Positions 25,194-33,079 of a DNA stretch of 43,937 bases are shown here, piece after piece (position 1 is the first letter of the stretch; every line of letters begins with the position of its first letter). The stretch comes from JBFEUI01 sp041547565 (lineage in GTDB: Bacteria; Pseudomonadota; Gammaproteobacteria; Thiohalomonadales; Thiohalomonadaceae): the NCBI GenBank assembly GCA_041547565.1, contig JBFEUI010000009.1, positions 1 through 43,937 of the forward strand. The letters run 5' to 3'. The notes below the pieces were generated by a model. It was given only the letters and a program-made list of their open reading frames with translations, made no database searches and was not told the origin of the DNA. A program made the position numbers and the translations under genes.

Positions 25194-26201
25194 TCAGTCC
25201 TTCGCCCAGGAAAAGGCGTCGGAGAAGCAGTTGTCGGGTGAGATCCCCTTGCTGACCAGGGCATCCTTGGCACTGTAGACCATGTCGGGGTGACCGCAGG
25301 CATAGAGTTCGTAATCGCTCAAATCGTCAAAATCGGCCATTACCGCCTCCTGCACATAACCGCGGCGGCCGCTCCATGCTTCAGCGGCCCGCGACAGCAC
25401 CGGTCGGTAGTGGATATTGTTGTACTTCGCATCCCAGCCGCGTGCCAATTCATCCAGATAGAGACCGTCCTCATCACGCGCCCCCCAGTACAGGTAGATG
25501 GGTCGAGTCGACTGCTCGGCAATGGCATGCTCGATAAGCCCCTTGATGGGGCCGAATCCGGTGCCGGTCGCCACCATGATCATCGGCCGCTCGGAGTCCT
25601 CACGCATGTAGAAGCTGCCATGCGGTCCCTCGATCGGGATCACCTCACCCTCTTGCATGTCGGAAAAGACGTGGTCGGTGAAGGCACCGCCACTGATATG
25701 GCGGATGTGAAACTCCAGGAATTTATCGTCGTGGGGGGCATTGGCAATGGAGAAGGCCCGCTTACGCCCGTCCGACATCTCAAACTCCATGTACTGGCCG
25801 GCGAGGAACTGCAGACGCTCTTCAGGGGGCAGTTCCAGATACAGATCCATCACCTCATCATTGAGCCTGCCCATGCGCACCACCTTCGCATTGATGCGCT
25901 TGACCGGGATCTCCTCCACCGCACCGACCTCCTTGATCTCCATCACCACATCACTGGTCGGCCGCGCCACACAGAACAGCACCTGCCTGTCAGCCATCTC
26001 ATCCTCGGTGATGGCCATCGGCTCGTTGTCGTCGTAGCTGATCTCGCCGGAGATCAGCTTGCCCTTGCAGGCCCCACAGGCACCTCCGCGACAGCCGTAG
26101 GGAAAGGCCAGCCCATGACGCAGTGCGGCATCGAGGATCGACTCATTGCCCTCGGTGGTAAACTCGTGTCCACTTGGCTGGACCTGAACCTTGAAACTCA
26201 T
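25194..26201 (-). CDS. 2Fe-2S ferredoxin-NAD(P)H flavin reductase, AscD-like
   Basis: This soluble three-domain electron-transfer protein (335 aa) resembles CDP-6-deoxy-delta-3,4-glucoseen reductases. Residues 1-90 form a plant-type 2Fe-2S ferredoxin domain: GCRGGACGACKGK with the cluster cysteines, and a last Cys in FCVARP. A FAD domain (RAFSIANAPHD) and a NAD(P) domain (VATGTGFGPIKG, and YACGHPDMV near the end) follow. No sugar-nucleotide genes lie nearby, so the database name is doubtful. Similar genes cluster with ubiD or ubiquinone genes in other gammaproteobacteria, and an electron donor role there is a guess. AGGATAA precedes the ATG. It is divergent from the SDR gene. Confidence 0.88.
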   Translation of the reverse strand: MSFKVQVQPSGHEFTTEGNESILDAALRHGLAFPYGCRGGACGACKGKLISGEISYDDNEPMAITEDEMADRQVLFCVARPTSDVVMEIKEVGAVEEIPVKRINAKVVRMGRLNDEVMDLYLELPPEERLQFLAGQYMEFEMSDGRKRAFSIANAPHDDKFLEFHIRHISGGAFTDHVFSDMQEGEVIPIEGPHGSFYMREDSERPMIMVATGTGFGPIKGLIEHAIAEQSTRPIYLYWGARDEDGLYLDELARGWDAKYNNIHYRPVLSRAAEAWSGRRGYVQEAVMADFDDLSDYELYACGHPDMVYSAKDALVSKGISPDNCFSDAFSWAKD

Positions 26202-26252
26202 GCGTTATCCTTTAAAAGTCGTCTAAATTAACCAACAAAAAAGCTCTGAATT

Positions 26253-27152
26253 ATGACTCAAACCGTACAACCGGGGAAGGCCCCGGACACAGTCTTTATC
26301 GTCGGCTGTGGCAACATCGGTCACCGTGTGGCCGCTATTATGCACCACTCCGGTGCACATATCCTGGCACTGGCCCGTTCGGATGCGGCGGCTGAGGCCC
26401 TGGGCGATGCGGGTATCACGCCTGTTGCAGGCGATCTGGACCGGCCGGAGACGCTCGGGCAACTGCCCACTGCAGGAACTCGGCTTTTCTACTTTGCCCC
26501 GCCACCGGCACGGGGCGCCGAGGATACACGAATGGCGGCCTTTCTGGCAGCGCTTCCCCCTGCCGCGCTCCCGCGCAAGCTTGTCTACATCAGCACCAGC
26601 GGCGTCTATGGCGACCGTGGCGGTGCCTGGGTCGATGAAACCGCCCGTCCTAACCCGCAAACCGATCGTGCCCGCAGGCGTCTGCATGCCGAAGCCCTGT
26701 TGCGCGCCTGGGGCAAGTCAAACCGGGTCGCGGTCGTTATCCTCAGGGTTGGCGGTATCTACAGCCACGAACGCCTGCCTGTCGACAAGATCCTCAGCAG
26801 GACCCCTCTAGTGATGGAGTCGGAGTGCGGATATATCAACCGCATCCATGCCGACGACCTGGCCCGCATCTGCCACGCCGCCATGGAACGCGGCGGCAGC
26901 GACACCATCTACAACGTCAGCGACGGACACCCCGGCACCATGACCCAGTACTTTCTTGCCGTCGCCGATGCCCTGGGACTGGAACGGCCGCCGATCATTA
27001 CCATGGAGGAGGCACGGCACCACCTCAGCCCCGCCATGCTCACCTACCTTAAGGAATCGCGGCGCATGGATAACCGTAAAATGCTGGAGCAGCTACAGAT
27101 CACGCTGCGCTATCCCGACCTTGCCAGCGGCCTGGCGGCGGCCAGACACTGA
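26253..27152 (+). CDS. NAD-dependent epimerase/dehydratase-like SDR protein (YeeZ-like)
   Basis: The 299-residue protein is an extended short-chain dehydrogenase. VFIVGCGNIGHRVA (about 10-23) is the NAD-binding glycine motif. LVYISTSGVYGDRGGAWVDE covers the active-site strand, but the usual Tyr-x3-Lys is not clear after it, which fits the atypical YeeZ-like group. RVGGIYSHER and YNVSDGHPGTM are further family landmarks. The substrate is unknown. It is transcribed divergently from the AscD-like reductase with only 51 bp between them. Confidence 0.85.
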   Translation: MTQTVQPGKAPDTVFIVGCGNIGHRVAAIMHHSGAHILALARSDAAAEALGDAGITPVAGDLDRPETLGQLPTAGTRLFYFAPPPARGAEDTRMAAFLAALPPAALPRKLVYISTSGVYGDRGGAWVDETARPNPQTDRARRRLHAEALLRAWGKSNRVAVVILRVGGIYSHERLPVDKILSRTPLVMESECGYINRIHADDLARICHAAMERGGSDTIYNVSDGHPGTMTQYFLAVADALGLERPPIITMEEARHHLSPAMLTYLKESRRMDNRKMLEQLQITLRYPDLASGLAAARH

Positions 27153-27172
27153 CACAGGCCGATTCGGCCGTC

Positions 27173-27201
27173 TTGACGGGCCCGCATCCGCTGCCTAGTT
27201 T
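27173..27201 (+). promoter_or_regulatory. possible promoter of the candidate small RNA
   Basis: TTGACG (27173-27178) matches the -35 consensus at 5 of 6 positions. After 17 bp comes TAGTTT (27196-27201), a weak -10 with 3 of 6 matches. The start point would fall near 27208, exactly where the first hairpin of the candidate RNA begins. Confidence 0.4.
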
Positions 27202-27207
27202 TAAGTT

Positions 27208-27295
27208 AAACCTTGGACGAAAGAGCGATCGACCCAGGTTTGTTTTTCCTCTCTCCTCAAAGACGGCAGCGCATTGATTCGTTGCCGTTTTTTTT
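27208..27295 (+). ncRNA. candidate small RNA with CU-rich anti-SD linker
   Basis: Three parts suggest a trans-acting small RNA of about 88 nt. A 5' hairpin is formed by AAACCTTGG (27208-27216) and CCCAGGTTT (27233-27241), with one mismatch. A single-stranded pyrimidine-rich linker (27242-27258) holds CCTCTCTCCTC, which could pair with ribosome-binding sites. A terminator hairpin with a T-run ends at 27295. It lies in the convergent gap between the SDR gene and parA. It may instead be just the 3' end of the SDR message, possibly processed. I recognise no known RNA family. Confidence 0.5.
27263..27295 (+). terminator. Rho-independent terminator
   Basis: ACGGCAGCG (27263-27271) pairs with CGTTGCCGT (27280-27288), with one G-U wobble, over an 8-nt loop. 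A run of eight T (27288-27295) follows. It terminates plus-strand transcription from the SDR gene and/or the candidate small RNA. Confidence 0.85.
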
Positions 27296-27310
27296 GCCTG
27301 GGCATTGGGC

Positions 27311-27967
27311 CTAACGCCTGTCCTTTTTCTTCCTCGGCACACTGCCTCTGCTCTCCAGCCACGCGAGTAACGGCCGCCACTGTTGCAGGTCGGCGGCCAC
27401 CTGCGATGGCGCCAGCTCGAAGATGCCCAGACCCTGTTCCGCGGCATGAATATAGTTCTGGGTATCTCTCAGTGTGGCAATAAACGGTATACCCAGACTT
27501 TCCAGAAAACGCTGCAAGGCATGAAAAATCAGGGTGCGTTCGCGCACCCGGTTGGCCACCACGGCGATGCGGGTGCGCTCGCGCGACACACGCCCCACCA
27601 GCAGCAACTCCTCTATAAAACGGGTGGCGGCACGAATATCCATCGGCGAGGGCAACACGGGGATAATCACCGTGTGCGCCAGCTTGATGTGCCGTTTCAA
27701 CAATTTTCCGTGGGTGGCGGCCGGTGCATCCATAATCATCACGCCGTTGCTGTGGGGCAGCAGCAGCTCCTCCTTCCCTACCGCGATACCCTGTACCGGG
27801 GGGCGGGAGGCCGGCCTGGCCTGCAGCCAGTCCATGCTACTGCCCTGCACATCAAAATCGGCAAGCACCACCGGCTTGCCCTGCAGGGCATAGTGACTCG
27901 CCAGGTTGGTTGCCAGGGTAGTCTTTCCACACCCCCCCTTGGGGTTGAGCAGCATGATGCGGCGCAT
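27311..27967 (-). CDS. orphan ParA-family ATPase
   Basis: This 218-residue ParA/MinD-type ATPase has the deviant Walker A motif KGGCGKTT (with the signature lysine), DFDVQGSSMDW (switch I) and MIMDAPAAT (Walker B). Such proteins position DNA or protein cargo along the nucleoid. There is no parB next to it, so it is an orphan, probably moving a protein complex. The start at 27967 has GGTAAGG a few bases upstream; a longer start at 27985 falls inside a dyad. It converges on the SDR gene and is divergent from phnN. Confidence 0.85.
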   Translation of the reverse strand: MRRIMLLNPKGGCGKTTLATNLASHYALQGKPVVLADFDVQGSSMDWLQARPASRPPVQGIAVGKEELLLPHSNGVMIMDAPAATHGKLLKRHIKLAHTVIIPVLPSPMDIRAATRFIEELLLVGRVSRERTRIAVVANRVRERTLIFHALQRFLESLGIPFIATLRDTQNYIHAAEQGLGIFELAPSQVAADLQQWRPLLAWLESRGSVPRKKKDRR

Positions 27968-27982
27968 CAACCTTACCCCTTC

Positions 27983-28017
27983 CATTTATGCTTAAATGAC
28001 CTTTCTAGCAGAAAGGT
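27983..28017. promoter_or_regulatory. two abutting perfect dyads upstream of parA
   Basis: CATTTA (27983-27988) and TAAATG (27993-27998) enclose TGCT. Directly next to them ACCTTTC (27999-28005) and GAAAGGT (28011-28017) enclose TAGCA. They lie 15-50 bp before the parA start, where an operator or a partition-type site could sit. No direct evidence for binding exists. Confidence 0.45.
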
Positions 28018-28118
28018 TTATTGGGAGGCAAATATAACAGCCGGTGCCGCATGCTAGAATCTGCCTGTCCCCGAACGATATCAATCCACACACGCTAATC
28101 ACCCCACGGCCTGCCGTT

Positions 28119-28697
28119 ATGACAAAAGCTACCTTGTTTTACATTATCGGCGCCTCCGGCGCGGGCAAGGATACACTGATGCACTACGCCCAGGAGCGGG
28201 TGGATCAGGCACGGTTTCATTTTGTGCGCCGTTATATCACCCGCCCGGCCTGCCGCTGCGGTGAAATCCACACACCGTTAAGCGAGACGCAATTCGGCGA
28301 CTATCTGGCACAGGGGCGTTTCGTCATGCACTGGGAAAGCCACGGCTTACGCTATGGCATCGTTCGTGAAATCGATGACTGGCTGGACAGGGGATGCCAT
28401 GTGGTGATGAACGGATCGCGCGCCTACCTGCCACAGGCCGCACAACGCTACCCCGATCTGATACCGGTGCTGATCGAGGTCTCACCCGAGCTTCTCGAAA
28501 CACGTCTGGCGGAACGTGGCCGCGAATGCCACCAGGGGATCAGCCGTCGCGTCTCCCGCGCAGCAGAGTATGAACGGGTGCAGCACCCCAACCTGGTGCG
28601 CATTGACAACAACGGTCCGCTGTCACAGGGGGGCGACAAGCTGGTACGCTTGCTGATGTCTGCAGAGACGGGGTGTGTCACTTCATCCGCGACTTGA
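28119..28697 (+). CDS. phnN: ribose 1,5-bisphosphate phosphokinase
   Basis: PhnN (192 aa) phosphorylates ribose 1,5-bisphosphate to PRPP. The P-loop GASGAGKDT (residues 10-18) and the guanylate-kinase-like body are typical: RRYITRP, VMHWESHGLRYGI and VMNGSRAYL. No other phosphonate (phn) genes flank it, so it may serve PRPP supply or be a remnant of phosphonate use. The start at 28119 gives MTKATLFYIIGASG, the usual N-terminus. Its 3' end overlaps the convergent membrane-protein gene by 20 bp. Confidence 0.9.
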   Translation: MTKATLFYIIGASGAGKDTLMHYAQERVDQARFHFVRRYITRPACRCGEIHTPLSETQFGDYLAQGRFVMHWESHGLRYGIVREIDDWLDRGCHVVMNGSRAYLPQAAQRYPDLIPVLIEVSPELLETRLAERGRECHQGISRRVSRAAEYERVQHPNLVRIDNNGPLSQGGDKLVRLLMSAETGCVTSSAT

Positions 28698-29205
28698 TGG
28701 CCAGCGCCAGCTGCTCCGCCTTTTGCGAACCGATCAACAGTGGTTTTTCACCCTCCAGTTCCAGCTGCACACCCCGGTTACCGCTGACATTCAGTGCACG
28801 TCCGCCGGGCCCGAACTTGATACCCCAGCCGCCATACTCGCGTATCGGTCGGTAGCTTCTGACCTCGCAGCTTTTGATTGAGGCATAGGGAATGGACATG
28901 CGCCTTAACGGATAAAAACGCAGATGCAGGCCATCCTGAGCCACCTCGGTGATCAGGCGCAATATCGCAAACAGATAGACCAGCAAGGATACAAACAGAA
29001 TGAGGGAGGGACCGACGATCATCAGGGCGAGATCCGACATCGGCCGATCGCCCCATGGCACACCGAGGATCAGCTGCTGTATCATGCCGTAACCGAACAC
29101 CAGTACCACCACGACATCGCTGGCCAGCAGCAGTGCCCACAGCCAGCCCTGCCGGAATGACTGTACTTCACGAAATGTAATACTGCGACCGTGGTTCCGG
29201 GTCAT
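28678..29205 (-). CDS. small membrane protein with PH-like domain
   Basis: The protein (175 aa) has two hydrophobic segments (about 20-45 and 58-83), then a beta-rich C-terminal part like a bacterial PH domain. The opening ITFREVQSFRQGWLW and RPIREYGGWGIKFGPGGRALNVSGNRG are striking and probably the family signature; I only tentatively link it to DUF6141. Function is unknown. It lies 24 bp downstream of the PAS-GGDEF-EAL gene's stop on the opposite side of the transcript, same strand, and converges with phnN. Confidence 0.65.
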   Translation of the reverse strand: MTRNHGRSITFREVQSFRQGWLWALLLASDVVVVLVFGYGMIQQLILGVPWGDRPMSDLALMIVGPSLILFVSLLVYLFAILRLITEVAQDGLHLRFYPLRRMSIPYASIKSCEVRSYRPIREYGGWGIKFGPGGRALNVSGNRGVQLELEGEKPLLIGSQKAEQLALAIKSRMK

Positions 29206-29229
29206 ACCTGTCGCCCCATGCAGTGCCTG

Positions 29230-32200
29230 CTAGTCATCCCGGCTTAAGCGACCTTGAGGTGATTCAAGAAATGCTGCGAACTTGTCGGCAGACATCGGTT
29301 TGCCAAAATGATAGCCCTGGCAACTGTGGCACTCATGCTCCTGAAGGAAGTTAAATTGTTCTTCATTCTCAACCCCTTCAGCAACCACCTCGAGTCCGAG
29401 GCTTTTCGCCATATTGATGGTCGAGCGGACGATAGCGGCATCCTGGGAATCTTCAGTCAGCTCATGAATAAATGATCGATCGATCTTCAATGTGTTTATT
29501 GGGAAGCGTTTCAGGTAGCTTAGCGATGAGTACCCCGTCCCAAAATCATCAATGGCAATGGAGATCCCCGCATCACGTAGCTGCCGCATCAGCTGGATGG
29601 CCTCTTCCACATCTTCCATAAGAATGCTTTCGGTAATTTCCAGCTCAAGCAGGCTGGGCTCCAGATCATGCGCTTGCAGGGCATGCATTACCTCATCAAC
29701 AATGCCTTTGCTCCTGAACTGCCTGGCGGAAAGATTAACCGCAATCTTCAGGCCGGCATTGTAACGACTGTTCCATTCCCGGGTGTGTCGGCAGGCCTCG
29801 GTCAGGACCCAGCGACCCACGGGAATAATTAATCCTGTTTCCTCGGCGCAGGGAATGAAGCTATCCGGCGGCACCATCTGTCCATCGTCCCTGGTCCAGC
29901 GAATCAGGGCCTCCATGCCGACTGTCCTGCTGTCAGCAAGGCGGATTTTTGGCTGGTAATAGAGCTGGAATGCCTGGTTTTCCACCGCATTGTGCAGGTC
30001 ATGTATCAATGCCATACGTTTGACCGCACGCGCATTCATATCATGCTGGAAAAACTTGAAGTTATTTTTACCGGCCGCTTTTGCCTGATACATGGCGACA
30101 TCGGCGTGCTTGGTTAGTTCATCCAGAGATTGTCCGTCTTCCGGATAGAGGGCAATGCCAACGCTTGCACTGATCCGTATATGACTTCCCTGGATATTGA
30201 CCGGCTTCTGTATTTCATTCAGCACCTGCTCGGCCAGGGAACCGATGAGTTCCGACTGCTGAAAGTCGGTGATCAACAGCGTGAATTCATCCCCGCCAAG
30301 GCGTGATACCGTATCTGTCTTTCTGACAAGTTTTCCAAGCCGCCCGGAAACCTCCACCAGCAGTTCATCACCAGCGGCATGTCCCAGGGTGTCGTTCACA
30401 TCCTTGAAACCATCCAGGTCAAGATAGATAACTGCCAGCCTTTCGCCGCGCCGCTTACGGTTTGCCAGCTCCTGCTGCAGCCGGTTGTTGAACATTAGCC
30501 GGTTCGCCAGACCGGTAAGCGCATCATAGTTGGCCTGCTTCCAGATCAACTCTTCGGTTTTTTTACGCTCGGTAATATCCGAGAAAACAGAAACATATTG
30601 AATCGCATTACCGTGTTGGTCGCGGATACAATTGATCGTGAGCCACTTGGGGTACACGGCGCCGTCCTTGCGCCGGTCCCAGATTTCTCCCTCCCAGCGT
30701 CCGGTGCTATTCAGTGCCGTCCACATATCAGCATAAAATTCCTGATCATGTCTTCCAGAGGCAAATATGTTCGGGTCCTTGCCGCGGATTTCATCGAGCG
30801 TATAGCCTGTGATTTCCGTAACCATTGGGTTGATGGAGATAATTTTGTTACTGGCATCAGTCACGACAACCGCCTGGTTCATCGTGTGAAAAACGCGTGA
30901 CGCCAACTCAAGACGCTGCTCCTGCTCCACCCGCTCGGAGATATCCTCGATAAAGGCAAAAAAACGCCCGTTCTGTATCGGGGAAAATGTTGTCACGACC
31001 TCAACCGGCAGCACCGAACCGTCCTTCCTGCGATGTTCTGTGCGAAAGCGGGCATAGCCGGTCTGCATGATTTTCTCAATGTTTGCCTTTATCTCCTCGG
31101 GCGACTGGTGATATTCCAGGTCAGGTATGCTCATCCCCAGCAGCTCATCACGGCTGTATCCGGACATACGCGCATAGGATTCGTTAACATCGCGCAGGCA
31201 CCCTTTGCCGTCGATCGTCCAAAAGCCCAGGGTCGTCGTGTTGATTGCCGCCTGGTAGACCTCAAAGCCTTCCTTGAGTTTATCTTCAAGCTTCTTTCGT
31301 TCGGTAATATTTCTGGCGATACCAAGGACACCGACGATATCACCTTCAGGGTCGTACATCGGGGTTTTTATCACCTCCAGCATTTCACTGTGGCCATCTT
31401 CGGCAAAGGTAATCGTCTCCTCGTTCACACTCGGGCCGCCAGCCTCAATAGCGCACCGGTCATTTTCCCGGAAGAAGTCCGCCAACTCCTTGCTGACAAA
31501 GTCGTAATCCGTCTTGCCGACTATCTCTGCTTCCTTTGCCCCGAAAAAACTCTCAAAACGGTGGTTACAGCTTATATATACCCCCTCCGGGTCCTTGAGC
31601 CACACGAGATCAGGCAGGGTTTCAATCAGGGAACGCACATGCGCTTCGCTATTTCGCAGGGCATCCTCCGCCTGCTTGCGTTTTGTAATATCCTGAACGG
31701 TTCCTATCGAACGTATTGCCTTGCCCCGCTCGTAGAATGTCTGCCCTTTTTCGATTACCCACTTTATACGTCCGTCCTGCATGAGTAACCGATGCGTGAT
31801 CTCGTAGGGATCGCCGCTTTCTATGGAACGGTGGTAGGTGACATCGACCAGTTCCCGATCATCGGGATGGATCGCGTTCAGAAAACCTTCGTAGGAGGGT
31901 TCAAGCCTGCTCTGGTCAATTTCAAAAATACGGAAGATCTCATCTGACCAGTCAAGACGGTTTTGTACCAGATCCAGCTCCCAGTTACCGATATGCGCCA
32001 GTGCCTCGGCCTGGGACAACTGTTCCTGTCGCCGCAGTAGTTCATGTTCAGCAAGCTTACGCTCGCTGATGTCGCGGACAATGCCGAAAAAGGCCTTCTC
32101 ACCCTTTATCATGCAAAGGTGTGCCGTGATCTCGACCGGCATCACACTGCCATCTTTGCGGCAGTGTGCCGTCTCCAGCGTAACAACCCCCTTTTGTTCA

Positions 32201-32454
32201 ATCTCCTTGACCCGTTCTGCCAGCCTGGGGGCAAATTCCGGGGTATCCAGTGAAGCGACCGATCTGCCTATCAGCTCGTTTTTCTCATAACCGAGTCCCA
32301 GGTGGAAGGCCGGGTTGCAATCAATAATGACACTCTTTTTATCGGTTACGATTACACCATCCTGCATGGCACTGAACAGCACCAAAGGCAACTCGTCGAG
32401 TGAATTAAGTGTAAGCAGTTCCACTATTGCCAGGCCTCGGTTAATTTCCTGCAT
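29230..32454 (-). CDS. multi-PAS diguanylate cyclase/phosphodiesterase
   Basis: This 1074-residue cyclic-di-GMP enzyme has about five PAS domains over the first 640 residues, several ending in the DIT/DIS-ERK linker. A GGDEF domain (intact GGDEF motif at residues 720-724, with an RKTD inhibitory I-site just before it) and an EAL domain (EALIRW from 848, DDFGTGYSSL, VVAEGVE) follow. Both catalytic modules look active, so the protein may switch between making and breaking the second messenger. No signal peptide or membrane segment is seen, so it is cytosolic. The PAS domains may bind heme, flavin or other ligands. Confidence 0.95.
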   Translation of the reverse strand: MQEINRGLAIVELLTLNSLDELPLVLFSAMQDGVIVTDKKSVIIDCNPAFHLGLGYEKNELIGRSVASLDTPEFAPRLAERVKEIEQKGVVTLETAHCRKDGSVMPVEITAHLCMIKGEKAFFGIVRDISERKLAEHELLRRQEQLSQAEALAHIGNWELDLVQNRLDWSDEIFRIFEIDQSRLEPSYEGFLNAIHPDDRELVDVTYHRSIESGDPYEITHRLLMQDGRIKWVIEKGQTFYERGKAIRSIGTVQDITKRKQAEDALRNSEAHVRSLIETLPDLVWLKDPEGVYISCNHRFESFFGAKEAEIVGKTDYDFVSKELADFFRENDRCAIEAGGPSVNEETITFAEDGHSEMLEVIKTPMYDPEGDIVGVLGIARNITERKKLEDKLKEGFEVYQAAINTTTLGFWTIDGKGCLRDVNESYARMSGYSRDELLGMSIPDLEYHQSPEEIKANIEKIMQTGYARFRTEHRRKDGSVLPVEVVTTFSPIQNGRFFAFIEDISERVEQEQRLELASRVFHTMNQAVVVTDASNKIISINPMVTEITGYTLDEIRGKDPNIFASGRHDQEFYADMWTALNSTGRWEGEIWDRRKDGAVYPKWLTINCIRDQHGNAIQYVSVFSDITERKKTEELIWKQANYDALTGLANRLMFNNRLQQELANRKRRGERLAVIYLDLDGFKDVNDTLGHAAGDELLVEVSGRLGKLVRKTDTVSRLGGDEFTLLITDFQQSELIGSLAEQVLNEIQKPVNIQGSHIRISASVGIALYPEDGQSLDELTKHADVAMYQAKAAGKNNFKFFQHDMNARAVKRMALIHDLHNAVENQAFQLYYQPKIRLADSRTVGMEALIRWTRDDGQMVPPDSFIPCAEETGLIIPVGRWVLTEACRHTREWNSRYNAGLKIAVNLSARQFRSKGIVDEVMHALQAHDLEPSLLELEITESILMEDVEEAIQLMRQLRDAGISIAIDDFGTGYSSLSYLKRFPINTLKIDRSFIHELTEDSQDAAIVRSTINMAKSLGLEVVAEGVENEEQFNFLQEHECHSCQGYHFGKPMSADKFAAFLESPQGRLSRDD

Positions 32455-32587
32455 ACATCAACTGCCTGCTCGATGAGCGCATATCCCATACAGCAATGGC
32501 CATTCATCTTTGTCTATTTCCAGCCATCACCAGGCAAGATGGCTGAATCTCGAAAAAATTCACCCTGATTGCGAGCAGTCAACTTCA
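32455..32587 (-). other. gap with a stem-loop before the PAS-GGDEF-EAL gene
   Basis: The 133-bp gap holds a perfect 8-bp stem CAGCCATC (32521-32528) with GATGGCTG (32538-32545). No T-run follows on the minus strand, so it is not a clear terminator. It is probably in the leader of the PAS-GGDEF-EAL message. Confidence 0.35.
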
Positions 32588-33043
32588 TCATTTGTTAGTC
32601 GCCATTTTGGTTATAATCCGATCCAGTTCGTTCGCAAAGCATCTGCGATCATTCTGACTTATTGCAGGTGGCCCGCCGGTATTGACGCCCGAGCTTCGCA
32701 GCTCTTCCATAAAATTGCGCATCGACAGACGCTGGCGGATGTTGTCCTGTGTATACAGTTCTCCCCTCGGATTCAGGGCATGCGCTCCCTTTTCAATTAC
32801 CGCAGCCGCCAGTGGGATATCCGCGGTGATCACCAGGTCACCGCGCTGTACCTCATCGGCGATACGTTTATCGGCCACATCGAAGCCGGACTCAACGCGC
32901 ATGGTCTTGATGTACGAGGAACGGGGTGTCTGCAACGGCTGGTTGGCGACCAGCGTCAACACGAGCTGTGCGCGCTCTGCAGCACGGTAGAGGATCTCCT
33001 TGATAACGCGTGGGCAGGCATCGGCATCAACCCAGATTTGCAT
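32588..33043 (-). CDS. YaiI/YqxD family protein (DUF188)
   Basis: The 151-residue protein begins MQIWVDADACPRVIKEILYRAAER and contains VADKRIADEVQRGDLVITADIPLA and ALNPRGELYT. It is typical of the YaiI/YqxD (DUF188) family, a PIN-like fold with acidic residues suggestive of nuclease activity but no proven function. The start at 33043 is preferred because AAGGA lies 8 nt before it; the ATG at 33049 would sit almost on that site. It follows ubiD by 36 bp on the same strand. Confidence 0.92.
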   Translation of the reverse strand: MQIWVDADACPRVIKEILYRAAERAQLVLTLVANQPLQTPRSSYIKTMRVESGFDVADKRIADEVQRGDLVITADIPLAAAVIEKGAHALNPRGELYTQDNIRQRLSMRNFMEELRSSGVNTGGPPAISQNDRRCFANELDRIITKMATNK

Positions 33044-33079
33044 GCACATTCCTTATAGTTATTTTCTGTCGCTATACAG

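Noticed and set aside
25194..26201. Phenol hydroxylase or methane monooxygenase reductase subunit
   Set aside because: The domain order fits, but no oxygenase genes are adjacent, so a specific pathway is not supported.
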